A stretch of 64,000 bases of DNA from CANKHA01 sp035652315 (GCA_035652315.1 DASREA010000027.1:26834-90833); one strand, 5' to 3'; numbered from the stretch's first letter, positions 8,566-17,782 are shown. Made by a program: numbers and translations. The notes: a model not told the origin generated them from the letters alone.

Positions 8566-9947
8566 CGGCCACCCGCGGTTACGCCCCGTGGGCGCCAAAT
8601 GAAACCATGCAGGCCGGCCTTGCGCTTGGTCAGGAAGAATAGCGACGCCGATTCGACGACGAGTGCTGCCGAAATCGAGACTGCGGCACCGGCGATGCCG
8701 AAAATCGGAATCAGCGTCAGGCAAAGGAGAACGTTGATTCCGAAGGCTCCCGCGAAGACCGCCGCGCAAGCGCGTTGCTCGCAGACCATGTTGAGAAAAG
8801 CCGCCAACGGGCCGACCGCCGCGCGCGCCATGAGTCCGACGGCAAAGATGAACAACAGCGGATAACCAGCGACGAACTCGCGGCCGAACAGCCAGAGCAT
8901 GGGAACGCCGGCGATCAGCACAAGGCCGGTCGCCGCCAGCGACGGCCAGAAAATCATCTTGGTCGCATGCGAAAGCGTTGCCGCGAGCTTCTCGCGATTC
9001 TTGGCGACGTAAAATTCGCTGAACTTATGGGTCGTGGTCTGCGTCACCGCAAAATGCACGAAGGCGACAACCGATAGGGTCTTTTCCGCCGCATAATAGA
9101 TGGCGACCTCGCGCGGCGATTGCAGAAGCTGCACCAACAGGACGCTGCTATAGGTGAGAAGCAGATAGAACCCATCGACCATGAGCATGGGGAAGGCGAG
9201 GGTCAGCCAGCCCTTCACCGCATAGCTCTTGGCGCCGGGCTCGGTTTTTTCCGCAAGACGCCGGTTTAGGATCAGCAACTGCCCCGCGCCGATGATCCAC
9301 AGCGACACCACCGATATCAAAATTCCGGTGACCGCGTCGGTCGGAAAGGCGGCGGCATAGGCGGCGCCCATCAAGCCGACAATCAGGAGATGCCGAAAAA
9401 TGTAGGTGGGGAGCTGGGCCAACTGCACCCAATTATGCGCCCGGGCGATTCCCGTCTGGATCTGCATCAGGCCGCAGATTGGCAGCGCCAAACAACCGAT
9501 ATACAGCGGCGTTATTTCGTAGTCGGCGAGCCAAGGCTTCATCAGGTAAACGATTGCTGCGCAGACCAGGGCGATCGCGCAGGCGAGCGCGAAGGCAAGC
9601 CAACGGCTTCCGCTCTCGAAGCCGCGCAGCAGATCGTGCAGTTTTCGTTCGGTATATTCCGGGATGAGGCGCAGCGAAGCCGAAGACAGGCCGACGTCGA
9701 TGATGCCGCTCAGTAACAGCACCCAGGTCCAGACGTAAACATAGACCCCGAACTGAAACGAGCCCATCCATTGCGCCAGCAGCACCTGCGAGAGATAGGC
9801 CAGCAATGCGCCGGCGGTCCGAATCAGAAAGGCGCCGGCGGCAAGACGGCTGGCATTCATCGCGTCGCTGCCGCCGAGCAGCGGCAGCGTGATCCGTGCG
9901 ATAAGCGAAGCCGCTGTTGTGTTCGTCGGCGGCGGATTATTGTCCAT
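8562..9947 (-). CDS. Oligosaccharide flippase family protein (Wzx/MATE-like)
   Basis: A 461-residue integral membrane protein with about 12-14 hydrophobic helices, in the polysaccharide-biosynthesis flippase family that moves lipid-linked oligosaccharides across the inner membrane. Helices such as AGALLAYLSQVLLAQWMG and VYVWTWVLLLSGIIDVG near the N-terminus and LLCLTLIPIFGIAGAAVS near the C-terminus fit Wzx-type transporters. ATG at 9947 (MDNNPPPTN) is chosen; a TTG at 9962 is another possibility but sits directly on the AAGGAG sequence. Downstream the gene is translationally coupled to a GNAT-fold gene; upstream, across 124 bp of AT-rich sequence, lies a second CelD-like gene on the same strand. 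No glycosyltransferases are present, so the polysaccharide is unidentified. Confidence 0.85.
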   Translation of the reverse strand: MDNNPPPTNTTAASLIARITLPLLGGSDAMNASRLAAGAFLIRTAGALLAYLSQVLLAQWMGSFQFGVYVYVWTWVLLLSGIIDVGLSSASLRLIPEYTERKLHDLLRGFESGSRWLAFALACAIALVCAAIVYLMKPWLADYEITPLYIGCLALPICGLMQIQTGIARAHNWVQLAQLPTYIFRHLLIVGLMGAAYAAAFPTDAVTGILISVVSLWIIGAGQLLILNRRLAEKTEPGAKSYAVKGWLTLAFPMLMVDGFYLLLTYSSVLLVQLLQSPREVAIYYAAEKTLSVVAFVHFAVTQTTTHKFSEFYVAKNREKLAATLSHATKMIFWPSLAATGLVLIAGVPMLWLFGREFVAGYPLLFIFAVGLMARAAVGPLAAFLNMVCEQRACAAVFAGAFGINVLLCLTLIPIFGIAGAAVSISAALVVESASLFFLTKRKAGLHGFIWRPRGVTAGGR

Positions 9948-10071
9948 GCCGATGAGAGCCAAGCCAACTCCTTGCCGCCGCGGTTGTCGTGCCGGTAGAA
10001 AAGCTTAGCAACGATTCCTTAATATTCAGTTGGAAGACATTAAGAATTGCGGCAACGCTTTAAACTTTTCT

Positions 10072-11178
10072 TTATCTTTGTAGCGCCGCCGACGCGCGAT
10101 CATGGCCGCGCCGGCGCCAGTGCCATCGATTGAACGGCATCCGGCAGGCATCGGCCGCACCGGCGGCGACGCCTCGAAGCGAGAACGGATAGTATCGCAA
10201 CCGCGAATAGGGCGTGATCGCGAGCGGCCACCGCATTTGGAACTTTTCCGCATTGCCAAGGAATTCGTATGCGGCAAGTCCTTTGCCGCAAGCATAGCGG
10301 ATGCATTCGTGGGCGAGAAGAATCGATGGCGCACAAGGCGCCCAGCGTTCGTCATAGCCCTGCTTCAGGCCCCAGAGCCGGCCCGTGTATTCGAGCAGGA
10401 TACCGCCGGCTGCCGCCTTGCCGCCAATCCGCATCACGGCGAGACGGAGGATTCCAGCCTTTGCGGCCCAGCTTGCAAGACTGTTGCAAAAGCGCTCAAT
10501 CCGCGCGTCGCAGAGAATTGCTGTTCCCGCCTGCCGCTTCCATCCGGAAGCTTCGACCTCATAAATCTCACGGAGTCGCACTGCGAGATCGCAGTCGGCG
10601 GGACTCGTTATCTCAAAACTCAACGCGCCTTCGCGCTCGGCCCGTCGGTATCGCCGGCGCATTTGCCGGCGTTCCTCGCTCGTCATCCGCGCCTCGAAGG
10701 TGGCGAAATCGCATGCCAGCGGCACGGTCGCGGTGGCGGTATTGCCGGCGCGCAAAAGCCAGACACCGCGACGACCGGTTTGGGCGCGCAGGGCCTGCAA
10801 TTCAGAACCATCCGCCTTCAGTCGCGGAAGGACCAGCGGCAGACGACGATCGAGGAGGGCGTCCGCCAAAAAATCCAGCGCGCGTTGGTCCGCGTAGAGA
10901 AAGCCGCCGGGCTCAGTGGTTTCCAGCCCGAGAAACGACAACGCGGAGCCGGCAAAGTTGCTGACGAGAAGTGGCGCCGCGGCACGCAAGCGGCCGTCCT
11001 CCCATGCGGTGAAAACCGCAAGCTGTCTGTCGCCGCCGAAGCCTGCGAGACACGCGACGAACCATTCATGCCGCAGGAGCGGCGTCCCGAACGATTCCGC
11101 CAGCGCGTTCCATTCTTCGCGGAGCGCGTTGAATCGGGCTGAAGTGGAGACAATTTCGAGCGTCAGCATGCCGGACAA
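10072..11178 (-). CDS. GNAT-fold acyltransferase, CelD/BcsL-like
   Basis: A 368-residue BioF2/CelD-type protein. It has the N-terminal FNALREEWNALAE segment common in this family, the basic stretch ERRQMRRRYRRAERE (about 167-181), the second-half signature VEASGWKRQAGTAI and the C-terminal GLAAYEFLGNAEKFQMRW. It is a diverged relative of the gene at 7354-8565, and the two flank a flippase on the same strand, which suggests acyl decoration of a surface saccharide. Whether it is enzymatically active and on what acceptor cannot be read. A 124-bp AT-rich gap separates it from the flippase, so it may have a separate transcript or a processed junction. Confidence 0.8.
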   Translation of the reverse strand: MSGMLTLEIVSTSARFNALREEWNALAESFGTPLLRHEWFVACLAGFGGDRQLAVFTAWEDGRLRAAAPLLVSNFAGSALSFLGLETTEPGGFLYADQRALDFLADALLDRRLPLVLPRLKADGSELQALRAQTGRRGVWLLRAGNTATATVPLACDFATFEARMTSEERRQMRRRYRRAEREGALSFEITSPADCDLAVRLREIYEVEASGWKRQAGTAILCDARIERFCNSLASWAAKAGILRLAVMRIGGKAAAGGILLEYTGRLWGLKQGYDERWAPCAPSILLAHECIRYACGKGLAAYEFLGNAEKFQMRWPLAITPYSRLRYYPFSLRGVAAGAADACRMPFNRWHWRRRGHDRASAALQR

Positions 11179-11336
11179 TCATGCCTGGCATTGGTTATCA
11201 ATTTGTCGGCAATCAGTCTTCCGTGCGCTTCATCGGGCGAACCCGCGCATGAAATAAGGCGCCAATCACGCGAGCAGGGCAGTGGCGGACCATGTGGCGG
11301 CGAGCGGGCTTTGCACCCGTTCGTCCATATCGCGGG

Positions 11337-13034
11337 CTAGGCGGCCTCGCTGCCCGGCTTTGCGGGATCTTGGTACAAAGCGCGGCGCAGAATTTTACCG
11401 ACGTTCGATTTTGGCAAATCGGACCGGAACTCGATGAATTTCGGCACCTTGTAGGGTGCAAGCTCGGTCGCGCAGAAGCGGCGCAGCTCCCCCTCCGTCA
11501 GCTTTGGATCTTTGCGGACCGCAAAGAGCTTGACCGCTTCGCCGGAGCGCTCATCGGGGACGCCGATGACCGCGCATTCGAGCACCCCCGGATGCGTGGC
11601 CGCCACCGCCTCGACTTCGCTCGGATAGACGTTGAATCCGGAAACCAGGATCATGTCCTTCTTGCGGTCGACGATGGTGACCTCGCCGTTCGCATTCATC
11701 ACGCCGATATCGCCGGTGCGAAAGAAACCGTCGCTGGTCATCACCTTGGCGGTTTCCTCCGGTTGCCGCCAATAGCCCGCCATCACTTGCGGCCCCTGCG
11801 CGCAAATCTCACCGGGTTCACCCAACGGTAGCTCCTTTCCGTTGTCGTCGCGGATAGAGATGATCGTCGACGGCAGCGGTAGTCCAATCGTTCCGGTCCA
11901 CTGCGTGGCACAAGCGGAATTGCATGTCAGCACCGGCGAGGTTTCCGACAAGCCGTAACCCTCGAGGATCGGGCTGCCGGTCGCCTTGTACCAGCGGTCG
12001 GCGACCGATTTTTGCACCGCCATGCCGCCACCGACCGAATACTTCAGGCCGCTCCAATCGATCTTTGCGAAATCGGGATGATGCAGCAGCAAATTGTAAA
12101 GCGTGTTGACGGCAGGGAAAGAATTCACCCGGTACTTGCGAAGCTCGCGTACGAAACTGCGGAGATCGCGCGCATTGGGGATCAGCAGGCAGACGCCACC
12201 GATGCGGATCGTGCCAAGGAAACACACGGTCAATCCGAAAATGTGATAAAATGGCAAAGCGGCGACGGCGAGCATTCGTTCGACTTTCGGCTCCTTTGCG
12301 AGCGCCGGGCGCTGCCAGGCTTCCATCTGCAGCGTATTCGCCACCAAATTGCGATGCAGGAGCATCGCTCCTTTCGCGGTTCCAGTGGTGCCCCCCGTAT
12401 ATTGCAGGAAGGCCAGGTCCTCCGGCCCGACGCTCGGCGGATCAAACGCCAAGCTGCGGCCGGTTTCGAGAACGTCTTTGAACGCGACTGCGCCGGCGAT
12501 GCCGTAATTGGGCACCAGTTTTTTCACGTGACGCACGACAAAATTCGTCATCGCGCCTTTGACCATGCCAAGCAGATCCCCAACGGAGGCCACGATGACG
12601 TGCTTGATGGCGGTATCGCGGACGACGTGTTGCAAGGTGACCGCGAAATTCTCCAGCACCACGATGGCCTCGGCGCCGGAATCCACGAGCTGCAATTCCA
12701 GCTCGCGCGGCGTGTAGAGCGGATTGATGTTCACCACGGCCATGCCGGCGCGCAAAATTCCGGCGATGGCGACGGGATAGGCCATCACATTCGGCATCAT
12801 GATGCCGACGCGCGTCCCGCGCGCTAAGCCGCGCGCCATCAGCCAGGCAGCGAAGGCGCGTGAATAGGCGTCAAGCTCCGCATAGGTAAGGCGCCGGTCC
12901 ATGCAGATGAACGCATCATTGGCGCCGGATTTACTGAAGCAGTCCTCGAGCAGCGCGACAAGCGAACGGCATTGCGAAACGTCGATATCGGCGGGAACCC
13001 CTGGCGGATAATGCTTGAGCCAGATGCGCTCCAT
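11337..13034 (-). CDS. fadD: Long-chain fatty-acid-CoA ligase
   Basis: A 565-residue ANL-superfamily acyl-CoA synthetase that activates fatty acids with ATP and CoA. The AMP-binding motif is present as LQYTGGTTGTAKGAM (about 210-224), followed by EGYGLSETSP and the hinge/FadD motif GFFRTGDIGVM and VDRKKDMILVSGFNVYPSEVE; the A10 lysine is in LPKSNVGKILRR near the C-terminus. Length and the form of the first motif match proteobacterial FadD. GGGAAGG lies just upstream of the ATG. It is a single gene between a hairpin at 13099-13134 and the CelD-like gene, and would feed beta-oxidation or lipid synthesis. Confidence 0.92.
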   Translation of the reverse strand: MERIWLKHYPPGVPADIDVSQCRSLVALLEDCFSKSGANDAFICMDRRLTYAELDAYSRAFAAWLMARGLARGTRVGIMMPNVMAYPVAIAGILRAGMAVVNINPLYTPRELELQLVDSGAEAIVVLENFAVTLQHVVRDTAIKHVIVASVGDLLGMVKGAMTNFVVRHVKKLVPNYGIAGAVAFKDVLETGRSLAFDPPSVGPEDLAFLQYTGGTTGTAKGAMLLHRNLVANTLQMEAWQRPALAKEPKVERMLAVAALPFYHIFGLTVCFLGTIRIGGVCLLIPNARDLRSFVRELRKYRVNSFPAVNTLYNLLLHHPDFAKIDWSGLKYSVGGGMAVQKSVADRWYKATGSPILEGYGLSETSPVLTCNSACATQWTGTIGLPLPSTIISIRDDNGKELPLGEPGEICAQGPQVMAGYWRQPEETAKVMTSDGFFRTGDIGVMNANGEVTIVDRKKDMILVSGFNVYPSEVEAVAATHPGVLECAVIGVPDERSGEAVKLFAVRKDPKLTEGELRRFCATELAPYKVPKFIEFRSDLPKSNVGKILRRALYQDPAKPGSEAA

Positions 13035-13098
13035 TTTGCCTTCCCATAGCCGACGAATCGGAGGAGTCGGTGCTCTCGTTCAGATTGGGCAAAGCGCT

Positions 13099-13134
13099 GC
13101 GCCGTGGCAAGGGTCTGCCGCGGCGCCACGGCGC
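13099..13134 (-). terminator. Hairpin downstream of the carboxypeptidase gene
   Basis: GCGCCGTGGC at 13099-13108 and GCCACGGCGC at 13125-13134 are perfect 10-bp arms around a 16-nt loop, between the stop of the carboxypeptidase (13148, minus strand) and the fadD start. There is no strong T-run after it, so it may be a weak or Rho-assisted terminator or an mRNA 3' end stabiliser. Confidence 0.4.
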
Positions 13135-13147
13135 GCAAAGATCGGTC

Positions 13148-14545
13148 TTAGTGCTTGCGCGCCGCATTTGCCGGCCGCGGCCGCGGGAGCGGCACGCCGG
13201 CGGGCGGCTCGGCCAGCGCGGCCGCAATGGCGGGGGCACTCGCATTGGCCAGCGGCGTCGGCGTTAGGCTAGTCCATGGCCCCGCGGAGGCAACCTTCGC
13301 CGGTGTGGCCGGCTTGTTCGTCGAACCGGTGACAATCGGCACTGACCTGACCGCGGTCGGCGCTGCCGCTTTCCATTTTGCTTCGGCGATCAGTTCCGCG
13401 CGCGAAGGCTGTTTGGCAGGGCCGGTAAAAACCTCCACTGGGTCGCCGGCCGGCTGCGACGATTCATTCAAGGAGAACCCTTTTTCCAGTGGCGCCTGCA
13501 GCGCCGACAAGGTGACCGCCGACGCGTCGGAATCGCCGCTGGCGGTTTCTTCATCTTCCGCTGCCGGCTTGCCGCGATGGCGGTCGCCGCACATCTCGTC
13601 GCGCAGATTGGGTGGCGCGGCTGCAATCGGCGTGAGTTCGTCGACGGTGCCGAGCGACGGTGTCAGCCATGTCAGGGTGCCGCCATTGAAGCCTCGCTCC
13701 AGAAGCTGCGCCGCCTTAAGCGCGCGCGTGGCCGAGGAGGGTGCGCCGAGCACGACCGCGATCAAATGCTTGCCGTTTCGGGTGGCGGTCGCGACCAGAT
13801 TGAAGCCGGACGCGCAAATATAGCCCGTCTTCATGCCATCGGCGCCGGGATAGCTGGTCAGCAGCTTGTTGTAATTGCGTGTGACCCGTTTACCGAGCTT
13901 GATGCCGGGCAGGTGCCAGTAAAATTCATATTCGGGAAAGTCGCGAATCAGCGAGCGCGCGAGGATTCCGAGATCGCGCGCCGAAGTAATCTGGTTGTCG
14001 GCGGGGAGCCCATTGGGATTGACGTAACTGGATTGCACCATTCCAAGTCGCCGCGCCGTCGCGTTCATCTCGTCGGCGAATGCTTCCGTCGATCCGGAGA
14101 TCCCCTCGGCCAGCGCGACCGCCATGTCGTTGGCGGATTTCACCATCAGCATCTTCAGCGCGTTATCGACGGTGACCTGGGTTCCCGGCTGAAAACCCAT
14201 CTTGGTCGGCGCCTGCGCCGTCGCCTTGGCGGAAACAGTGATCAGCTTGTCAGGGGTGATGCGGTGATCGCTGATCGCCTGCAGCGTCGCATAGAGGGTC
14301 ATCAGCTTGGTGAGGGAAGCGGGATACCAGGGATAGCCGGCGTTTTCCGCGTGCAGCACTTTCCCGGTGCCGGCGTCGATGAGAAGCAATGCTTCTGCCG
14401 CGGCAGGGGTGCAGCCGATCGCACCCGCAAGGCCGGTATAGGCAAGAACGACTGCTCCGATCAGTAGCTTTGCACGAACCGCCACGCGTCCCCGCCGAGT
14501 TGTTGAGCCCAGAATTCGGGTTGCTTGCCTCGATAGTCTATTCAA
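13148..14545 (-). CDS. D-alanyl-D-alanine carboxypeptidase (low-molecular-weight PBP)
   Basis: A 465-residue serine peptidase of the DacA/DacC/DacF type that trims the terminal D-Ala of peptidoglycan stem peptides in the periplasm. The three active-site motifs are seen: SLTK (S77-K80), SAN (137-139) and KTG (239-241). An export signal precedes the domain, with cleavage likely near AAAE (about 48-51). After residue 300 the protein continues as a long Ala/Pro/Ser-rich low-complexity tail ending in PLPRPRPANAARKH, without an obvious SPOR or membrane anchor; this region is variable in alphaproteobacterial homologues. The start ATG at 14545 gives a rather long, basic n-region; a downstream start is possible. 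Confidence 0.9.
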   Translation of the reverse strand: MNRLSRQATRILGSTTRRGRVAVRAKLLIGAVVLAYTGLAGAIGCTPAAAEALLLIDAGTGKVLHAENAGYPWYPASLTKLMTLYATLQAISDHRITPDKLITVSAKATAQAPTKMGFQPGTQVTVDNALKMLMVKSANDMAVALAEGISGSTEAFADEMNATARRLGMVQSSYVNPNGLPADNQITSARDLGILARSLIRDFPEYEFYWHLPGIKLGKRVTRNYNKLLTSYPGADGMKTGYICASGFNLVATATRNGKHLIAVVLGAPSSATRALKAAQLLERGFNGGTLTWLTPSLGTVDELTPIAAAPPNLRDEMCGDRHRGKPAAEDEETASGDSDASAVTLSALQAPLEKGFSLNESSQPAGDPVEVFTGPAKQPSRAELIAEAKWKAAAPTAVRSVPIVTGSTNKPATPAKVASAGPWTSLTPTPLANASAPAIAAALAEPPAGVPLPRPRPANAARKH

Positions 14546-14622
14546 GCCAATGCCGGTTTGGAAGGCAAAGCCCGATGGAAAACAACGCTAATTGCCCGCC
14601 GTTCCTGAATTTTGGTGCCGTT

Positions 14623-15705
14623 TTACCCGGGAAAGCGTCGAAATTTCGGCGACTCTTCGGCCTTGCCGGGCCGCCGCCCGATCTTGCGCTGTGACGGAGG
14701 TGGCAGAAACGACGGATCGAAAATATCCGCGGGCGCTGGTTTGGCCTGCAGATTCGTCACCTCTGCCAGTTGGTCTATCGCGGCAGCGAGGCGCGCGCTG
14801 TCGACATTGCCCAGACCGTTTTCCAGCACTTCGTCCGTCACGATGTCGTTATTGACGGCCATGTGCAGCCGCTTGAGTTCGGTATCGGGTTTAGCCTCTT
14901 CGTTGCGTTTGGTGATCGCCGCAATAGCGCGCGCGGGATCGTCAATCGTTGTTTGCAGCGCCTTGGTATAGGCGGCCAGGAAAGCCTTGAGCGCTTCAGG
15001 ATTCTGCGCGGCGAATTTGGTGTTGACGATGATGGCGTCGCCGTAGAGCTGCACGCCATAGTCGCCCATCAGGAGAATTGTCAGGTCGTTGACGGGCACG
15101 CCGCGCTCTTCGACGTCGATATAAGTTGTCAGCGATCCGCCGATGACGGCGTCGACTTGACCGGCCGCAAGCATCGGCTCGCGCACGGCGAGCGCGACAT
15201 TCTCCAATTTGACCTTGGTCCGATCGATCTCATTGATCTTGGCGAGCAGCGGCCAGAGCGTGGATGCAAAGTCGGCTGCAGGCGCGCCCAGCCGTTTGCC
15301 TTCGAGATCCTTCGGCTTGGCAATACCGCGGCTGCTGCGCGCGATCACGGCATAAGGCGGCTTGTTGTAGATCATGAACACCGCCTTCATCGGCGTGCCC
15401 GGCTTGGAATCGCGGAATTTCACGAAGGCATTGAGGTCGGCGATGGCGACGTCGGCGAGTCCCGCATCGACGCGGCTCAAGGCATCCGGCCCTGGCACCG
15501 TGCGATCGATCCTCACATCGAGCTTTTTGGCGCGGTAGTCACCCCGATCCTGGGCGACAAAGAGCGGTGCCAGAGGTCCGGTGATGTTGCCGTCAATGGC
15601 AACCTTGAGCGTCGTTTGCGCGGCAGCGGTGCCGGCCCACAGCGCTACCAGTGAGGCTGCAAGCAAGATGCCGATGCGGCCGAATGCAGTGTGAGGCAAG
15701 CCCAT
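14623..15705 (-). CDS. ABC transporter substrate-binding protein (NrtA/SsuA/ThiY-like)
   Basis: A 360-residue periplasmic binding protein of the nitrate/sulfonate/thiamine-precursor class. A signal peptide (MGLPHTAFGRIGILLAASLV, cleaved around AAAQ) is followed by TTLKVAIDGNITGPLAPLFV and the ligand-domain segments RVDAGLADVAIADLNAFVKF and AGQVDAVIGGSLTTYIDVEE. I place the start at ATG 15705 because AAGGGA lies 6 nt before it; a longer reading from 15741 lacks such support. No permease or ATPase gene is adjacent, so this is an orphan binding protein and its ligand is unknown. It is divergent from hisE. The last 20 residues are basic and unlike the rest of the fold. Confidence 0.83.
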   Translation of the reverse strand: MGLPHTAFGRIGILLAASLVALWAGTAAAQTTLKVAIDGNITGPLAPLFVAQDRGDYRAKKLDVRIDRTVPGPDALSRVDAGLADVAIADLNAFVKFRDSKPGTPMKAVFMIYNKPPYAVIARSSRGIAKPKDLEGKRLGAPAADFASTLWPLLAKINEIDRTKVKLENVALAVREPMLAAGQVDAVIGGSLTTYIDVEERGVPVNDLTILLMGDYGVQLYGDAIIVNTKFAAQNPEALKAFLAAYTKALQTTIDDPARAIAAITKRNEEAKPDTELKRLHMAVNNDIVTDEVLENGLGNVDSARLAAAIDQLAEVTNLQAKPAPADIFDPSFLPPPSQRKIGRRPGKAEESPKFRRFPG

Positions 15706-15850
15706 ATTGGTCCCTTCTCGCCCCTTCAAAAAAATCACCAAAGATCATGGCAGCACAAAGAGCAAGAGTAGCCTGCGCAATGACCCGCTCCATGCCTAAC
15801 AGACAGGCGGCCGGATGCGGCGGCTTGGCCGGCGATGTCCGTCGGGTCGT

Positions 15851-15868
15851 ACCCAGCGACCGCTGGGT
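15851..15868. other. Short perfect hairpin upstream of hisE
   Basis: ACCCAGC-GACC-GCTGGGT forms a 7-bp stem with a 4-nt loop in the divergent gap between the ABC binding protein and hisE, followed by the TTAA-rich stretch TTAATTAGCGTTAAC. It could be a regulatory site; nothing identifies its partner. Confidence 0.3.
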
Positions 15869-15940
15869 TAATTAGCGTTAACTCGCGCTGAGCCACGTCG
15901 AATTAACGAATCGGCTCGCGGTTCGCGTTATCCTGGGTTC

Positions 15941-16327
15941 ATGAGTGATTCGATCACGCGCCTTTATGAAGCCGTGCTGGCGGCTCGCGCCTTCGATCCG
16001 TCGTCTTCGCGGACGGCGAAACTGCTACGGGCAGGGCGGGCGAAGATGGCGAAGAAGCTCGCCGAAGAAGCAGTGGAGGTCGTGATCGACGCGATGAACG
16101 GCCGCAATGATGCCGTGGTCAAGGAAAGCGCCGACCTCATCTACAACCTCGTTGTTCTCTGGGCCGCCGCCGGGGTCAGGCCCGATGACGTCTGGGCGGA
16201 AATGGCGCGCCGCGAGGAGCTGATGGGCATCGCCGAGAAGCTGCCAAAGAAAGGCACGTTTCGCGCGCCGCGCGCCAAGGTCGTCGCGCTTGAGAAACGC
16301 CCGTTGCGCCGCCGCCATCCCGCCTAG
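15941..16327 (+). CDS. hisE: Phosphoribosyl-ATP diphosphatase
   Basis: A 128-residue MazG-like all-alpha pyrophosphohydrolase for the second step of histidine synthesis (PR-ATP to PR-AMP). The family motif KMAKKLAEEAVEVVIDAM is followed by KESADLIYNLVVLW, giving the acidic metal-binding residues of HisE. The C-terminal tail of about 30 residues after KLPKKG is longer than minimal HisE and basic. It is not next to hisF/hisI here, whereas in many relatives hisE ends the his operon; this copy has its own upstream region. Confidence 0.93.
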   Translation: MSDSITRLYEAVLAARAFDPSSSRTAKLLRAGRAKMAKKLAEEAVEVVIDAMNGRNDAVVKESADLIYNLVVLWAAAGVRPDDVWAEMARREELMGIAEKLPKKGTFRAPRAKVVALEKRPLRRRHPA

Positions 16328-16389
16328 CTCCACGATCGCAAGGCCGTACGGAATGGACAAGGCCTTCTGCCGCCGGTAAGCAAGCCGCG

Positions 16390-16971
16390 ATGCTCCGCCG
16401 CCTTTACGATTGGTGTCTCGCCGCCGCCGGTAAGCGGCGCGCGTCTTGGATCATGGCGGCGGTGTCATTTGCCGAAAGTTCGTTCTTTCCTGTGCCGCCC
16501 GACGTGATGCTGATTCCCATGTCGCTGGCGCGGCCCGAACGGGCCTATTTTTATGCCACCGTGTGCACCTTTGCCTCGGTCGCCGGCGGCCTATTGGGCT
16601 ATTCTATCGGCGCCGCGCTCTACGATTCAGTCGGTCTATGGCTGATCCAGCTCTACGGATATAGCGCCAAGGTGGAGGCTCTCCGCCAAGCCTACCGGGA
16701 GTGGGGCGCCCTGATCATTTTGCTGAAGGGCATGACACCGATCCCCTATAAGATCGTGACCATCGCCTCCGGCATCGCCCATTACCCAATCCTCCCTTTC
16801 GTGGCTTTGTCTTTCGCCGCGCGCGGCATGCGTTTCTATCTGGTCGCCTTCCTACTCAACCGCTATGGCGAAAGAATTCGGGTGGTCTTGGAAAAGCGGC
16901 TGGAACTCTGGGTAGGGCTCGGCGTGGTTATTCTCATCGCCGGCATTGTTGCGGCACTGAATCTTTTCTAG
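16390..16971 (+). CDS. YqaA/DedA-family inner membrane protein
   Basis: A 193-residue integral membrane protein of the YqaA branch of the SNARE-associated/VTT (DedA) family. It has the re-entrant-type segments AESSFFPVPPDVMLIP (about 22-37) and KGMTPIPYKIVTIASG (about 115-130) with conserved prolines, and hydrophobic helices ending in ELWVGLGVVILIAGIVAALN. DedA proteins are linked to lipid-carrier translocation and membrane homeostasis; the role of the YqaA branch is not established. It lies 62 bp after hisE on the same strand. Confidence 0.86.
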   Translation: MLRRLYDWCLAAAGKRRASWIMAAVSFAESSFFPVPPDVMLIPMSLARPERAYFYATVCTFASVAGGLLGYSIGAALYDSVGLWLIQLYGYSAKVEALRQAYREWGALIILLKGMTPIPYKIVTIASGIAHYPILPFVALSFAARGMRFYLVAFLLNRYGERIRVVLEKRLELWVGLGVVILIAGIVAALNLF

Positions 16972-17087
16972 CGACTGGCCGCGCGGCGTCCTTAAATTGC
17001 CACGGAATAGGCGCAGAGTTGGCGAATAACGAAGGGGCGAGCCAGCTCGATAGGGCCATGATTGGCGGCATTGAAGAGGGGACGAGC

Positions 17088-17744
17088 GTGAGCCGATGGC
17101 CTCGCGTTGCCGCGGCGGCTGTGCTGTTGGTCGGCTGTGCGCTGCTCAATTCCGTTACTGCCGAGGCGCAGCAAACAGCGCCGCCGGCGGGCCAAGTTCA
17201 GCAAAATGCGCCGCCGCCAATAGCGACACCGAACTCGTCACCGGGTGTGCTCAAAAGCATCGGAGATTGGTTCCAAGGCGCGCTTGACCGGTTCAGATCC
17301 GGTGTCGCACGGGCCGGCGGCACGATCGATCGTGTGCGCGATCAGGCCGGGGGCGCCGCCAAGGAAGCGGCCGGGGCGGCCAAAGGCGCTGCGGATGCGG
17401 CGAAGGACGTGGCCAAGGGCGCGGCCGATGCCGCCAAAGGCGTCGCCAAGCAAGCCACGGCAGTGGCGGCCGGCGCCGCCGAACAGGCGGCCGATACAAT
17501 GAAGCGGCTGCCGACCCTGCGCATGGTCGAGGGTCATGAACTCTGCGAGATAGCGCCCAATGGTGCGCCGGATTGCCGCGTCGCCGCCGCCACCATTTGC
17601 AAGCGGCACGGCTTTGCTTCGGGATCGAGTGTCGATATTCAGTCGGCGCAAAAATGTTCGGCGCGGGTCTGGCTGTCCGGTCGCACGCCGGATCCGGGCG
17701 AATGCGAGACGCAGTCCTTCGTCAATCGCGCGGTTTGTCAGTAG
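17088..17744 (+). CDS. Secreted Ala/Lys-repeat protein with a six-cysteine C-terminal domain
   Basis: A 218-residue predicted exported protein. GTG at 17088 is chosen because GAGGGG lies 6 nt before it and it gives a normal signal peptide (SRWPRVAAAAVLLVG, cleaved near AEAQ); TTG 17019 and ATG 17058 are in-frame alternatives. After a Pro/Gln linker comes a region of about 50 residues built of roughly 11-residue units such as GAADAAKDVAK and GAADAAKGVAK, a pattern like LEA group 3 amphipathic helices. The last 70 residues hold six cysteines (ELCE, DCRV, ICKR, KCSA, ECET, VCQ at the very end), likely three disulfides in the periplasm. dsbB lies just downstream, past the tRNA. I do not know its function. 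Confidence 0.72.
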   Translation: MSRWPRVAAAAVLLVGCALLNSVTAEAQQTAPPAGQVQQNAPPPIATPNSSPGVLKSIGDWFQGALDRFRSGVARAGGTIDRVRDQAGGAAKEAAGAAKGAADAAKDVAKGAADAAKGVAKQATAVAAGAAEQAADTMKRLPTLRMVEGHELCEIAPNGAPDCRVAAATICKRHGFASGSSVDIQSAQKCSARVWLSGRTPDPGECETQSFVNRAVCQ

Positions 17745-17782
17745 CCGGCGAGCTTCCGGAAAGACTGGGCTGCATTTGGGAT

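Noticed and set aside
10102..11142. A 346-codon ORF antisense to the CelD-like gene
   Set aside because: No recognisable domain and composition like other shadow frames; the CelD-like frame has family motifs.
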